Both the position numbers and the translations under genes were made by a program. Below are positions 37,338-46,955 of a stretch of 64,000 nt of DNA, in pieces. The stretch is from Paracoccaceae bacterium (GTDB taxonomy: Bacteria > Pseudomonadota > Alphaproteobacteria > Rhodobacterales > Rhodobacteraceae): contig JAIOYF010000004.1 of assembly GCA_021741245.1 (NCBI GenBank), positions 248,001 to 312,000 on the forward strand, in the 5' to 3' direction. The notes under the pieces are model-generated. The model searched no databases. It saw only the letters and a list, made by a program, of their open reading frames with translations, and had not been told where the DNA came from. How positions within the stretch are numbered: position 1 is the first letter of the stretch; each line of letters starts with the position of its first letter.

Positions 37338-40286
37338 TTACGCCGCGTTTGATCGAAGGGGTCGGACATCCTCAGGCGCAAGGGTGAAGCCATGCAAAAG
37401 ATTCGAAAGCTCGGTCGCCTCATTTTTCAATCGGGCACTTTGGGCGATGGACTGATCCACCATCGCGGCATTCTGCTGGGTCACGCGATCCAGCAGGGTT
37501 ATGCCGGAATTTATCTCGGTCAATCCGCTGGCCTGTTCTTGTGTCGATTTCGCGATCCCTGCGACGATGCCGTTGATCTCTGACATATCCGCGACAATTG
37601 TTGACACGGCCTCGCCACTTTTGGTGACAACCGTCGCACCAGAGGCAACTTGACGTCCGCTTTGCGAGATCAAGTCCTTGATTTCACTGGCCGCGATGGA
37701 TGACCTTTGGGCCAGTGCCCGCACTTCGGCCGCGACGACGGCAAAGCCCCGGCCTGCATCCCCCGCGCGCGCCGCTTCGACCCCCGCGTTCAGGGCGAGC
37801 AGGTTGGTCTGAAACGCGATGTCGTCAATCAGCGAAATGATGGTGGCGATCTTTTGCGATGAGGCTTCGATGGCGCTCATGGCATCGACGGCATGGCGCA
37901 CGATTTCGGCATTGTTCTGTGCTGCATCATGGGCCGAGGTCACCATGGAACCTGCAGAGATTGTCCCCGAGGTTGTCGCGCGCACATTGGTGGTCAGGGC
38001 ATCCAAGGCTGCGGCTGTCTGCTCAAGCGTCGCTGCCTGACTTTCGGTTCGTTGCGACAGTTCCGACGCCGACGTTGCGATGTCGCCCGCACTGGAAAGG
38101 ATGGTGTCCGAGGCCCGGGCAACTTGCCGAAGGGTCTGGTTCAGGCTCTCCAATGCCTCGTTGAAATTGTCTTTCAGCACTTGGTATTGCGCGGGAAACT
38201 CGGTTGAAATGGAGGCGCGCATATCCCCCTGCGACAAGGCTGCCAAGGCCCGACCCAAGGCATCGACAACCGCTTGTTGGTCCTCGGCCTGCAGTCGCGC
38301 ACTTTCCTCTTGTTGCATCCGCGCAAGGACCGTGGCGGTTTGGTCGGTGCAAATTCCGACCACGCTGACAATCTGGCCCGCACCATTTCTGATCACGTTC
38401 ATCGCACACAAGACCCAGATATCTTTGCCCGAACGGGTCTTGCGATGATGGAGTTCTGCAAGGCTTCCGTTCATCAATGTTTTTTGCAGCGCGCTGCTGG
38501 CCGCCGTCTCTCCACCGACAAACAGTTTTGCAAGCGGCTGCCCGATCAGCTCTTCGCGGTGATTTTGGTATTCATATGTGGCGATGCCAAAGTCATTGAT
38601 ATCGGTGATCATCCCTTGGGGGGAGATTTCGATGATCACCTGAGCCGCGTCGAGGGTCGAAAGAATCGTGTTGGTCCGCCGCCGTTCACGCACGGATTCC
38701 CAGACCACGACATAGCCGACCCGGGTCTCATCATCTTCCACCGCCGCGATTTGCAGGGCAAAGATCTGTGCCCCTATGGCGATGTCGGCCTCCATCTTAC
38801 GGTTGGAAGGATCTTGCAGCATGCGCATATTGCGGTGGTGGTCGCGGTGAAAGATAGAGATGTTGGTCCCGATCAAGGCTTCAGGATCAAAGCCGGGAAA
38901 TCTTTCGCGGAAGGCTGCGCAATTTGTTCGAAACATCTGAAGGGCTGCGTCGTTCAGGAACAGCAACTTCCCCTCCGCATCCGCAATCATCATCGCGGTG
39001 GCTGTTGTGTTGAATGCCTTGCCCTTGAACAGGTTTTCCACACGATTGGCGTGGGCGGCATCTTGATCGCGGCGAAACCTATCAAGCCCACGTGCCAGAT
39101 CGCCAACCTCATCTGATCTGGATTGGTGCACGATGCTGACCGGGCTGTGTTGACTGATCGCGGCGAGCTGTGTCGCCAGTTGCTGCAAGGGGCGGGCAAT
39201 CCATCGTCCCAAAAACAGACCTATGCCCGCCAGAATGCAGGCGACCACGCCAGCGGCAAGCAATGTCATTTCGGCTTTCTGGATGAATGGGGCAAGAATG
39301 GCCGCCGGTTCGGCTTCGGCCACGACCGTCCACCCCACGGGGACGCCCGCTACCGGGTGATAGGCTGCAAAGACATCCACGCCTTGGGCATTGACCGTCT
39401 CTTGCATCAGCCCCGATTGCCCGGCGATTGCGGCATCCAGTTGTGGCGAGCGCGGTTCACTTTGGCCGATCTTGTGGCGCTCATCCTCAAACCGATAGCT
39501 GCCGTCAGCACCGACCAAGGCGAAGGCATAGCCTTCAGCCCCACCCGCATCACCCTGCAAAAGCGCACCCATCAAGGTTGCAGGAATGCGGATGGCCAGA
39601 ACACCGATCCGGTTGCCCTTGTCATCAAAAATCCCTGTCGCCATGAAACTTGCTGGCAAATTATCGGCAAAGCCATAGGGGGCGAAATCGGTGAATACCA
39701 CGGTATCCGGGGCGGCTTGCATCGCGCTGGTGAAGGCGGATGCCAGACCGGTTTTGGCGAAGTCCCCGGTCAGGGCGTTTTGTCCCAGATCGTTTTGTTT
39801 GGTGACGGAATAGATCACATTTCCCAAGCTGTCGAAAAGATAGACCTCTTGAAAGCCATGCTCCTTGCGCAAGGTTCGAAAGGGATCGTGCATCTTGGCA
39901 TGGGTGCTGGAATAGGCCGTACGGTCCATGGCATCGATCAACTGGTCACGATCCGCCCCAGGGTATGGATTGCCATCGACATAGGTCGTTCGCAGATAGT
40001 CTTGCGCGGCGTCGCCCATGGCTTTGACCATCACCGACACCTGCCGCGTGCTGTCCTTTGTGATCCGGCTTTGCGCCGTCAGGATCAGTGTTCGCTCCGC
40101 TTTCTGGAACCAATGCTCGATGCGACCCGCGGCCCGCTGGGTCGCCATTTCGAGGGATGCGCCCGCTTGCTGAACCAAGGTGCGGCGCATATCGGTCAGG
40201 AAAAATGCCGTATAGCTGGCAAAGAGCACCATAACAGACAGCATGAAGACTGCGGGCAGTCGGAATGTAAGGCTTGAAAACTTCAT
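37338..40286 (-). CDS. Methyl-accepting chemotaxis protein with periplasmic Cache region and two PAS-like segments
   Basis: The 982-residue receptor starts at ATG 40286 ([11 protein letters not shown]), preceded by GGAGG. A membrane helix (about 10-30) leads to a long periplasmic sensor (33-338, Cache-like: [44 protein letters not shown]). A second helix is at about 341-360, then a HAMP-like region. Two cytoplasmic PAS-like segments follow (about 425-530 and 545-650). The signalling tip [39 protein letters not shown] is at about 821-858. It belongs with cheB-cheD. The ligand is unknown. Confidence 0.94.
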   Translation of the reverse strand: MKFSSLTFRLPAVFMLSVMVLFASYTAFFLTDMRRTLVQQAGASLEMATQRAAGRIEHWFQKAERTLILTAQSRITKDSTRQVSVMVKAMGDAAQDYLRTTYVDGNPYPGADRDQLIDAMDRTAYSSTHAKMHDPFRTLRKEHGFQEVYLFDSLGNVIYSVTKQNDLGQNALTGDFAKTGLASAFTSAMQAAPDTVVFTDFAPYGFADNLPASFMATGIFDDKGNRIGVLAIRIPATLMGALLQGDAGGAEGYAFALVGADGSYRFEDERHKIGQSEPRSPQLDAAIAGQSGLMQETVNAQGVDVFAAYHPVAGVPVGWTVVAEAEPAAILAPFIQKAEMTLLAAGVVACILAGIGLFLGRWIARPLQQLATQLAAISQHSPVSIVHQSRSDEVGDLARGLDRFRRDQDAAHANRVENLFKGKAFNTTATAMMIADAEGKLLFLNDAALQMFRTNCAAFRERFPGFDPEALIGTNISIFHRDHHRNMRMLQDPSNRKMEADIAIGAQIFALQIAAVEDDETRVGYVVVWESVRERRRTNTILSTLDAAQVIIEISPQGMITDINDFGIATYEYQNHREELIGQPLAKLFVGGETAASSALQKTLMNGSLAELHHRKTRSGKDIWVLCAMNVIRNGAGQIVSVVGICTDQTATVLARMQQEESARLQAEDQQAVVDALGRALAALSQGDMRASISTEFPAQYQVLKDNFNEALESLNQTLRQVARASDTILSSAGDIATSASELSQRTESQAATLEQTAAALDALTTNVRATTSGTISAGSMVTSAHDAAQNNAEIVRHAVDAMSAIEASSQKIATIISLIDDIAFQTNLLALNAGVEAARAGDAGRGFAVVAAEVRALAQRSSIAASEIKDLISQSGRQVASGATVVTKSGEAVSTIVADMSEINGIVAGIAKSTQEQASGLTEINSGITLLDRVTQQNAAMVDQSIAQSARLKNEATELSNLLHGFTLAPEDVRPLRSNAA

Positions 40287-40355
40287 CGGGGCCTCCGTCC
40301 AAGGGGCGTGAACTGGACCCATGCGGGCACAGTGGCAATGCTGGACCAAAGGAAT

Positions 40356-40380
40356 AGGGAACGCCGATGAAGCGTTCCCT
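40356..40380. terminator. Hairpin downstream of the acyl-CoA dehydrogenase gene
   Basis: AGGGAACGC (40356-40364) pairs with GCGTTCCCT (40372-40380), a perfect 9-base stem with a 7-base loop. For the minus-strand gcdH messenger it lies 58 bases beyond the stop; no strong T-run follows, so it may be a weak terminator or a processing hairpin. Confidence 0.45.
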
Positions 40381-40437
40381 AACAGACGAAGTTTTATTTT
40401 CTTTTTGCAGCAGCCGTGGCCGCAGACGGGGGCCGGT

Positions 40438-41661
40438 CTAGAAAAACGCCTGCAGCCCGGTGATCGCCCGGCCAAGGATCAGGGCATGGACATCATGGGT
40501 GCCTTCATAAGTGTTGACGGTTTCCAGATTGACCATGTGGCGCATGATCTGGAAATCTTCCTGAATGCCGTTGCCACCATGCATGTCGCGCGACATCCGC
40601 GCCGCATCCAAGGCTTTGCCGCAGTTGTTGCGCTTGATGATGCTGATCATCTCGGGGGCTGCGTTGGCGTTGTCCATCAACCGCCCCACCTGCAAACTGC
40701 CTTGCAGGCCAAGCGAGATTTCGGTCATCATGTCGGCCAGTTTCTTTTGATAAAGCTGCGTCTGCGCAAGGGGCTTGCCAAACTGCTTGCGGTCCAGCCC
40801 ATATTGGCGGGCGGCATGCATGCAGAATTCGGCAGCCCCCATGACACCCCAGGAAATGCCATAGCGCGCGCGATTGAGACAGCCAAACGGCCCCTTCAGG
40901 CCCGCCACATGCGGCAACAGCGCATCTTCGCCCACTTCGACATCCTGCATCACGATTTCGCCCGTGATACTGGCGCGCAGGCTCAGCTTGCCGCCAACCT
41001 TGGGGGCGGTCAGGCCCTTTGTGCCCTTGTCCAGCACAAAGCCCTTGATCTTGCCACCATGCGCTTCGGATTTGGCCCAAACCACAAAGACATCCGCTAT
41101 CGGGGCGTTGGAGATCCACATCTTTGCGCCGTTCAGCACATAGCCGTTTGCGGTCTTCTTTGCCGTCGTCTTCATGCCAGCCGGGTCCGATCCTGCGTCA
41201 GGCTCGGTCAGACCAAAGCAGCCGATCCATTCGCCGCTGGCCAGTTTTGGCAGGTATTTCTGCCGCTGCGCCTCGGTGCCATAGGCATAGATCGGATACA
41301 TCACAAGGCTGGATTGCACCGACATCATGCTGCGATAGCCGCTGTCCACACGCTCCACTTCGCGTGCCACAAGGCCGTAGGCCACGTAAGAGGCCCCAAG
41401 CCCGCCGTATTCCTCGGGAATGGTCAGGCCCAGCAAACCCATCTCGCCCATTTCGCGAAAGATGCCCGGATCGGTTTTCTCTTCGCGATAGGCGGCCACC
41501 ACGCGGGGTTGCAACTTTTCTTGCGCATAAGACCGGGCCGCATCGCGCAACATGCGCTCTTCCTCGGTCAATTGGTCGTTCAGACGAAAGGGGTCTTCCC
41601 AATCAAACGTCGCCAGATCGGGCGCATCCTTGGATTTCAGTTTGGGGGCATCAAGGCTCAT
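40438..41661 (-). CDS. gcdH: Glutaryl-CoA dehydrogenase
   Basis: This FAD enzyme oxidatively decarboxylates glutaryl-CoA to crotonyl-CoA in lysine and tryptophan breakdown. The 407-residue product has [49 protein letters not shown] (FAD/substrate signatures) and the C-terminal [23 protein letters not shown], typical of glutaryl-CoA dehydrogenases with the catalytic Glu in the TYEGTHD segment. Start ATG 41661 ([12 protein letters not shown]) has GGAGGA upstream; the longer frame to 41730 is unlikely. It is divergent from a LysR gene, which probably controls it. Confidence 0.94.
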   Translation of the reverse strand: MSLDAPKLKSKDAPDLATFDWEDPFRLNDQLTEEERMLRDAARSYAQEKLQPRVVAAYREEKTDPGIFREMGEMGLLGLTIPEEYGGLGASYVAYGLVAREVERVDSGYRSMMSVQSSLVMYPIYAYGTEAQRQKYLPKLASGEWIGCFGLTEPDAGSDPAGMKTTAKKTANGYVLNGAKMWISNAPIADVFVVWAKSEAHGGKIKGFVLDKGTKGLTAPKVGGKLSLRASITGEIVMQDVEVGEDALLPHVAGLKGPFGCLNRARYGISWGVMGAAEFCMHAARQYGLDRKQFGKPLAQTQLYQKKLADMMTEISLGLQGSLQVGRLMDNANAAPEMISIIKRNNCGKALDAARMSRDMHGGNGIQEDFQIMRHMVNLETVNTYEGTHDVHALILGRAITGLQAFF

Positions 41662-41818
41662 GGCATCCTCCGGTGTTTGGGACAGTGTGCCATGGGCGGC
41701 GGCTTTGCGAAACCTATCGGTTCCGTGCATACCCCCACAGCTGCGCTTCCCCGCTTATTGCCCAAAAAGCCCGGTTATGCTAGCGAAGCCTTGTCACCAG
41801 ATTATGAGGAAAACGCAT

Positions 41819-42724
41819 ATGATAGGTCCGCGCCGCCTGTTGCCCTCCATGCCGTCGCTTGTCGCACTGGAGGCGGTTGACAGGCTTGGCACGGCCTCGG
41901 CGGCGGCGGCAGAGCTGTCGCTGACCCAAGGGGCCGTCAGCCGTGCCTTGCAGGCCCTTGAGGGGCAGTTGGGCGTTCAACTCCTGATCCGGGATCGCCA
42001 GCGCCTCCGCCTGACGCCCGCGGCCCAAGACTACGTTCGCCAGATCCGGGCGGGCCTTGCCGCGATTTCCCAAGCCTCGCTGCGTCTGCGCACCAATCCG
42101 GGTGGGGGCAGCTTGTCATTGGCGATCCTGCCCGCGTTTGGCGTGCAATGGCTGGCCCCGAAATTGCCCGAGTTTGCCCGTGCCAATCCGGGTGTGACGG
42201 TCAACCTGTCCACCCGTCTGCGCCCGTTTGATTTCGCGGTGGAGGCCTTCGATGCCGCCATCCATTTCGGTCGGGCCGATTGGCCGGGGGCAGACCATCT
42301 GTTGCTGATGGATGAGGTGGTCTTGCCCGTCTGCGCCCCCGGCCTGTTGCCCCAACCCCTTCGAGGCCCCGAAGATCTGCTCAGCCTGCCCTTGTTGCAG
42401 ATTGAGGGGCGACCGAATGCCTGGGGGCGATATCTTGCCGTTCAGGGCGTGCCGGGACAACGCCCGCCGGGCATGGTCTTTGACCAGTTCGCCACCATGA
42501 CCCAAGGCGCGCTGCATGGGTTGGGCGTGGCCTTGCTGCCCGTGTTCTTGATTGAGGAGGCTTTGGCCAATGGCAGCCTGATTCCGGCATGGCCTGCGCG
42601 GGGCAGGGGCTTGGGCAGCTATTACCTTGTCTGGCCCCGCGATATGCCGCCCCGCGCGCCCTTGGTCGCCTTTTGCGACTGGATCAAAGGGCAGGTGTCA
42701 GCGGAGCCAGACCATCCCCTTTAG
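41819..42724 (+). CDS. LysR-family regulator (GcvA-type)
   Basis: This 301-residue regulator has the N-terminal winged helix LPSMPSLVALEAVDRLGTASAAAAELSLTQGAVSRALQALEGQLGVQLLIRDRQRLRLT and the substrate-binding fold after residue 90. The opening and the FDAAIHFG and GRYLAVQGVP features resemble GcvA-like LysR proteins. ATG 41819, with GAGGA upstream, is preferred. Divergent placement with gcdH across 157 bases supports local control, with glutaryl-CoA or a precursor as possible effector. Its 3' end overlaps the RES toxin gene by 27 bases, convergently. Confidence 0.9.
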   Translation: MIGPRRLLPSMPSLVALEAVDRLGTASAAAAELSLTQGAVSRALQALEGQLGVQLLIRDRQRLRLTPAAQDYVRQIRAGLAAISQASLRLRTNPGGGSLSLAILPAFGVQWLAPKLPEFARANPGVTVNLSTRLRPFDFAVEAFDAAIHFGRADWPGADHLLLMDEVVLPVCAPGLLPQPLRGPEDLLSLPLLQIEGRPNAWGRYLAVQGVPGQRPPGMVFDQFATMTQGALHGLGVALLPVFLIEEALANGSLIPAWPARGRGLGSYYLVWPRDMPPRAPLVAFCDWIKGQVSAEPDHPL

Positions 42725-43450
42725 GCGCGGGTCGTCAAAGGCCTCGCGCCCAAACTCAAGGCCCTTGCGCGGGTGGTCACACAGCGCTTGTCCACCTTGG
42801 GGGCCGATACGGATGCGCCATGTCTGGCGGGTCTTTGGCGCAGGCGCGGCAAAGGCCGAACAGGTCAGAACCGCCAGATTTGCCCCGGCTTGCGGATCGC
42901 GGATCGATTGATATCGGATCACACCCGCCCCGATCCCGCGCGCCGTATCGGCCAGCGCCTGACAGGCGGCGTAATCCGTTGGATTCAGCCATGCGGGATC
43001 GGCAAGCGCGGGGGATGTCAGATCCACCGCCCCAGCGGCAATGGGCACGGAAAAGCCTGTGTAATCCGCCGCATTGGTCGGAAAGGGCGTCGCCGGGCTT
43101 TCCGCGTAAAAGAGAAAGCGGTAAAACACCATCTCCGCCAAGGCCGTCTCAGCCCGTTCCGCCCCATACCAGACCCCCGGTGTCAGGCCCGCCCGTCGAA
43201 AACGGCTGCCATGGGGATAGGGGCGATAGCGAAACGGGGTGACCAGCAGATAATCCAACCCCTGACAATCGGCGGGGATGGGGGGCTTGGTCTCCTCCAG
43301 AATATCCTCAAGCAGCGCCTGTTCGCTCAGGCTGTCGACGAGTTTAAGGGTCGACACCCGATGCTGCGCCTCGACCAGACGCCAAGCCGTGCCCCGATAG
43401 GGCCTTTGTTCAGACAACAGCGCGTCGGGCGTCCAGATAGGCGGCAACAT
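42698..43450 (-). CDS. RES-domain toxin
   Basis: This 250-residue protein carries the RES family blocks: an Arg in YRGTAWRLVEAQHR, a Glu in GVWYGAERAETALAEMVFYRFLF, and a Ser in GVIRYQSIRDPQAGANLAVL. RES toxins are ADP-ribosyltransferase-like enzymes that degrade or modify NAD+. I use ATG 43450 (MLPPIWTPDALL), giving a 41-base overlap with the antitoxin gene; a shorter TTG start is possible and would end the overlap. It is the second gene of a toxin-antitoxin pair with the Xre/MbcA-ParS antitoxin. Confidence 0.85.
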   Translation of the reverse strand: MLPPIWTPDALLSEQRPYRGTAWRLVEAQHRVSTLKLVDSLSEQALLEDILEETKPPIPADCQGLDYLLVTPFRYRPYPHGSRFRRAGLTPGVWYGAERAETALAEMVFYRFLFYAESPATPFPTNAADYTGFSVPIAAGAVDLTSPALADPAWLNPTDYAACQALADTARGIGAGVIRYQSIRDPQAGANLAVLTCSAFAAPAPKTRQTWRIRIGPQGGQALCDHPRKGLEFGREAFDDPRLKGMVWLR

Positions 43451-43787
43451 CGGCAAGCCCCGTGATTGTGGTGATCCGATCAATCGGGCGACCGCCAAGC
43501 GCAGTGTTCTCGGCCATCAGCCACTGTCGCGCCGTCATCGCGTCCCCGCCAACGATGGCGTCAAGCGAGCGGAACACGCGCACGAACAGGGCCGCAAGCT
43601 CAAAGGATTTTGACCCATCCTCAATGGCATAGGCGCCCTTCTTCATGCGCGACACCGAAGGTTCCGATACACCAAGAACCTGCGCCAGCATGCGGGCCGG
43701 CAGCCCAAGGCTTTCGGCTGCGCGCAAGGCGGCCTTGGTCAGGACCTGCGCCCGTTGGTTGCCGTGGCTTTGGTTCAGATGCAGCAT
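43410..43787 (-). CDS. Xre/MbcA/ParS-type antitoxin
   Basis: This 125-residue protein has an N-terminal helix-turn-helix (AAESLGLPARMLAQVLGVSEPSVSRMKKGAYAIEDG) and a C-terminal toxin-binding domain ending MTARQWLMAENTALGGRPIDRITTITGLADVAAYLDARRAVV. The GGRP and the final helix are hallmarks of antitoxins of RES and MbcT-like toxins. It is the first gene of the pair. GAGGAC precedes ATG 43787, and an AT-rich promoter with an inverted repeat just upstream suggests autoregulation. Confidence 0.88.
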   Translation of the reverse strand: MLHLNQSHGNQRAQVLTKAALRAAESLGLPARMLAQVLGVSEPSVSRMKKGAYAIEDGSKSFELAALFVRVFRSLDAIVGGDAMTARQWLMAENTALGGRPIDRITTITGLADVAAYLDARRAVV

Positions 43788-43807
43788 GATGTCCTCTTTC
43801 CATGGAA

Positions 43808-43836
43808 AATATAGTGCAAATTTCTTTCCATAGCAA
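43808..43836 (-). promoter_or_regulatory. Antitoxin promoter with overlapping inverted repeat
   Basis: On the minus strand TTGCTA and TATATT are separated by 17 bases, a textbook sigma-70 spacing, with the -10 ending 20 bases before the antitoxin ATG. ATGGAAA (43802-43808, plus strand) and TTTCCAT (43825-43831) form an inverted repeat that overlaps both elements, the expected layout of an autoregulatory operator. Confidence 0.6.
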
Positions 43837-43843
43837 GAAAATT

Positions 43844-43872
43844 GGGGCCGCGAACCCACTTGCCGCGGCCCC
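43844..43872 (-). terminator. Terminator of the sga-mcl-mtkAB operon
   Basis: GGGGCCGCG (43844-43852) pairs with CGCGGCCCC (43864-43872) around an 11-base loop. On the minus strand the stem is followed by AATTTTCTT. It lies 20 bases beyond the mtkB stop and separates it from the toxin-antitoxin promoter. Confidence 0.7.
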
Positions 43873-43891
43873 TTTGCCCACCCCGACGGTG

Positions 43892-44788
43892 TCAGGCCGC
43901 GGCGCGGCGGGCAAGAACGGCGGCCATGGTTTCGCCCATGGCCGAAGGGTTCGGCGCAACCGTGATCCCATGCGCCGACAAAATTTCTACCTTTTCCTGC
44001 GCACTTTCGCCAAAGGCGCTGATGATGGCGCCGGCATGGCCCATCTTGCGGCCCTTGGGCGCGGACAGCCCGGCGATATAGGCCACAACCGGTTTGGTCA
44101 TGTTCTGCGCGACCCAAGCAGCCGCCTCTGCCTCTTGTGGCCCCCCGATTTCGCCGATCATCATCACGGCATCGGTGTCGGGGTCATTCTGGAACAACTC
44201 CAGAATATCGCGAAAGCTTGAGCCGTTGATCGGGTCGCCGCCAATGCCAACACTTGTGGAAACCCCGATGCCAAGGTCATTCATCTGCGCTGCCGCCTCA
44301 TACCCCAAGGTGCCAGAACGCCCCACAATGCCAATGCGGCCGGGCCGATAGATATGCGGCGGCATGATGCCCATGAACCCCTTTCCGGGGCTGATGATGC
44401 CGGCGCAATTGGGCCCGATCAGCCGCATCTTGCGCGCCTCTTGATAGCGGCGCAAAAAGCGCTTTACCTTCATCATGTCCTGACTGGGGATGCCGTCGGT
44501 CACGCAAACGGCGGTCTTGATGCCCGCATCGGCGGCCTCCATGATCGCGTCAGCCGCAAAGGGCGGCGGCACAAATACAAGGCTTGCCTCGGCGCCCGTC
44601 GCCTCAACCGCCTCACGCACGGTGTTGAACAGCGGGCGGTCCAAAAGCGTCTCGCCGCCCTTGCCGGGGGTGACGCCGCCCACCACATTGGTGCCGTACC
44701 TGATCATGTCCGCGGCATGAAACGCGCCAATGCGCCCCGACATGCCCTGCACGATGACGCGCGTCGTTTCGGTGATGAGAATGGCCAT
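43892..44788 (-). CDS. mtkB: Malate-CoA ligase (malate thiokinase) alpha subunit
   Basis: This 298-residue alpha subunit of an ADP-forming acyl-CoA ligase resembles SucD. It has the CoA-binding VIVQGMSGRIGAFHAADMIRYGTNVVGGVTPGKGG and the catalytic phospho-histidine region GRKMGHAGAIIS. Context is what separates it from SucD: it is immediately downstream of mcl, sga and the beta subunit, the classic serine-cycle set, so malate rather than succinate is the likely substrate. It makes malyl-CoA from malate, ATP and CoA. The gap to mtkA is 11 bases. Confidence 0.88.
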   Translation of the reverse strand: MAILITETTRVIVQGMSGRIGAFHAADMIRYGTNVVGGVTPGKGGETLLDRPLFNTVREAVEATGAEASLVFVPPPFAADAIMEAADAGIKTAVCVTDGIPSQDMMKVKRFLRRYQEARKMRLIGPNCAGIISPGKGFMGIMPPHIYRPGRIGIVGRSGTLGYEAAAQMNDLGIGVSTSVGIGGDPINGSSFRDILELFQNDPDTDAVMMIGEIGGPQEAEAAAWVAQNMTKPVVAYIAGLSAPKGRKMGHAGAIISAFGESAQEKVEILSAHGITVAPNPSAMGETMAAVLARRAAA

Positions 44789-44799
44789 GGGTTCCTCCC

Positions 44800-45972
44800 T
44801 CAGGCGGCGTTGCGGGGGCGGGCGGCAACGGCAGCCGCCGCCGCCTCTGCCAGCGTATCTGCAGAAATCAGCGGCAGGCCCGAGGCTTGAATGATCCGCT
44901 TGCCCCCTTCGACATTGGTGCCTGCAAGGCGAACCACGACCGGAAGGGTCAGCCCAACCTCGCGGTAAGCCTGCACCACCCCTTCGGCGACCCAGTCACA
45001 ACGGTTGATCCCGGCAAATATGTTGACAAGGATAACGCTGACATTGGCATCGGCCAGAACCGTGCGAAACGCCCGGACCACACGTTCAGGGCTGGCCCCG
45101 CCGCCGATGTCCAAAAAGTTTGCAGGCTCCCCCCCGGCCAGTTTGATCATGTCCATCGTGGCCATCGCCAGACCGGCACCGTTGATGATGCAGCCGATAT
45201 CGCCGTCCAGCCCGACATAGGCCAGACCATGGTCGCCTGCGGTGCTTTCGCGCGGGTCTTCTTGACTGCGGTCGCGCAATTCGGCCACTTCGGGGCGACG
45301 GAACAGGGCATTGGTGTCAAACGACATCTTGGCATCCAGCGCCACAAGGTCGCCTGTTCCGGTGATCACCAGCGGGTTGATCTCTACCATCACCGCATCC
45401 AGATCGCGGTAGGCCCGATAGCAGGCGCGCAAGATCGACACCATCTGCGCGATCTGCCCGCCCTTCAACCCAAGCGAAAAGGCAAGTTCGCGGGCCTGAA
45501 ACTCCGACAGGCCAACGGCTGGATCAATCGTCATCCGGCGCAGGCTGTCGGGGGCGTTTTCCGCCAGATCCTCGATTTCCATCCCGCCTTGGGCCGAAGC
45601 CACGATCATGATGCGTTCAGACTTCCGGTCGAGGACAAACCCCAGATAGATTTCTTGCGCAATCTCCGAGGCCCCCTCCACCCACAGCCGATACACGCCC
45701 TTGCCGTTGGCATCGGTCTGCTTTGTGACCAATAGTTTGCCAAACAGGCCGGCGGCAAAGGTTTGCACCTCATCCACGCTGCGGCACAGCTTTACCCCAC
45801 CTGCCGCACCACGGCCCCCGGCATGGACCTGCGCCTTGACAACCCATGCCTTGCCGCCCAGTTCACGGGCGCGGTAGGCGGCCTGTTCAGGCGAATTGGC
45901 AAGACCACCCCGCGGGACAGGGACACCAAATTTCGCAAGTATTTCCTTGGCTTGGTATTCGTGAATATCCAT
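44800..45972 (-). CDS. mtkA: Malate-CoA ligase (malate thiokinase) beta subunit
   Basis: This 390-residue ATP-grasp beta subunit pairs with the alpha subunit at 43892. It opens [22 protein letters not shown] (SucC-like), has the grasp region [22 protein letters not shown], the metal-binding [26 protein letters not shown], and the CoA-binding [41 protein letters not shown]. The length and order match serine-cycle MtkA. It is read from a common operon with mcl upstream and mtkB downstream. Confidence 0.88.
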   Translation of the reverse strand: MDIHEYQAKEILAKFGVPVPRGGLANSPEQAAYRARELGGKAWVVKAQVHAGGRGAAGGVKLCRSVDEVQTFAAGLFGKLLVTKQTDANGKGVYRLWVEGASEIAQEIYLGFVLDRKSERIMIVASAQGGMEIEDLAENAPDSLRRMTIDPAVGLSEFQARELAFSLGLKGGQIAQMVSILRACYRAYRDLDAVMVEINPLVITGTGDLVALDAKMSFDTNALFRRPEVAELRDRSQEDPRESTAGDHGLAYVGLDGDIGCIINGAGLAMATMDMIKLAGGEPANFLDIGGGASPERVVRAFRTVLADANVSVILVNIFAGINRCDWVAEGVVQAYREVGLTLPVVVRLAGTNVEGGKRIIQASGLPLISADTLAEAAAAAVAARPRNAA

Positions 45973-45996
45973 CTTTGCCCCCCTCCCAAAGGGTAA

Positions 45997-46938
45997 TCAG
46001 GCTTTCGCGGCGATTGCCTCTGCCAGAACCAGCACGTTATTGGCCATCTTTTCCGAGGCAGCGTCGATCATCCGCCCATCAAGGCTTGCAGCCCCTTTGC
46101 CCATGCTTTCGGCCTTGCGAAGCTCTGCGATGATGCGCTTGGCCTTGGCCACTTCGGCCTCAGGCGGGCTGAAGACATCATTTGCCATGGAAATCTGGCT
46201 GGGATGGATCGCCCACTTCCCCTCACAGCCAAGGGCGGCGGCACGGCGCGCGCCATCCATATAGCCTTCGGGGTCCGAGAAATCGCCAAACGGGCCATCC
46301 AGCGCGCGCAGGCCATAGGCGCGGCAGGCAATGACCATCCGCGTGATCGAGGCATGCCATTGATCGCCCGGATAATGCGGGTTCAAACCGCCAATGTTCG
46401 TGGTGCGGGCCCGCATGCTGGCGGCGTAATCGGCCACGCCAAAGTGCAAGGCCTCCAACCGCCCGCCAAACTGCGCAATCGCCTCGACATTGGCCATGCC
46501 TAGGGCGGTCTCAATCAGGGCCTCGATGCCCACACGTGTGGTCAGCCCGCAGCCCTGTTCGATCTGGTTGATCATCGCATCAACCATGTAAAGGTCGCCC
46601 GGCACCCCCACCTTGGGCACCAACAGCATGTCAACGCGGTCGCCTGCTTGCTCCATGATATCAACGACATCACGATACATGTAATGCGTATCCAGCCCGT
46701 TGATCCGCACCGAAACCGTCTTGCCCTTGCCGCGCCAGTCAATACCGTTCAGCGCCGCAATCGCATTCTTGCGCGCCTGCGGCTTGTCTGCCGGGGCAAC
46801 CGCGTCTTCCAGATCCAGAAACACCACGTCGGCAGCGCTTTCAGCGGCCTTTTCGATCATGGTGACGTTAGAGGCCGGGACAGCCAGCGTGGAGCGCTGC
46901 AGGCGCGCGTGCCGCAGCGGGTAAAGGGTATGGCTCAT
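45997..46938 (-). CDS. mcl: L-malyl-CoA lyase (CitE/Mcl family)
   Basis: This 313-residue TIM-barrel lyase splits malyl-CoA to acetyl-CoA and glyoxylate. Signatures are RLQRSTLAVPASNVTMIEKAAESAADVVFLDLEDAVAPADKPQARKN (metal-binding Glu/Asp), VPKVGVPGDLYMVDAMI, IETALGMANVEAIAQ, and EALHFGVADYAASMRARTTNIGG. It lies between sga and mtkA with short gaps of 17 and 24 bases. It may also form methylmalyl-CoA in Rhodobacterales, so a role in the ethylmalonyl-CoA pathway is possible as well. Confidence 0.92.
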   Translation of the reverse strand: MSHTLYPLRHARLQRSTLAVPASNVTMIEKAAESAADVVFLDLEDAVAPADKPQARKNAIAALNGIDWRGKGKTVSVRINGLDTHYMYRDVVDIMEQAGDRVDMLLVPKVGVPGDLYMVDAMINQIEQGCGLTTRVGIEALIETALGMANVEAIAQFGGRLEALHFGVADYAASMRARTTNIGGLNPHYPGDQWHASITRMVIACRAYGLRALDGPFGDFSDPEGYMDGARRAAALGCEGKWAIHPSQISMANDVFSPPEAEVAKAKRIIAELRKAESMGKGAASLDGRMIDAASEKMANNVLVLAEAIAAKA

Positions 46939-46955
46939 GGTCTTGATCCTTGGGG

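Noticed and set aside
43892-45972. sucCD (succinyl-CoA synthetase) instead of mtkAB
   Set aside because: Sequence alone is ambiguous, but the operon with sgaA and mcl is the serine-cycle arrangement, so malate thiokinase is preferred.
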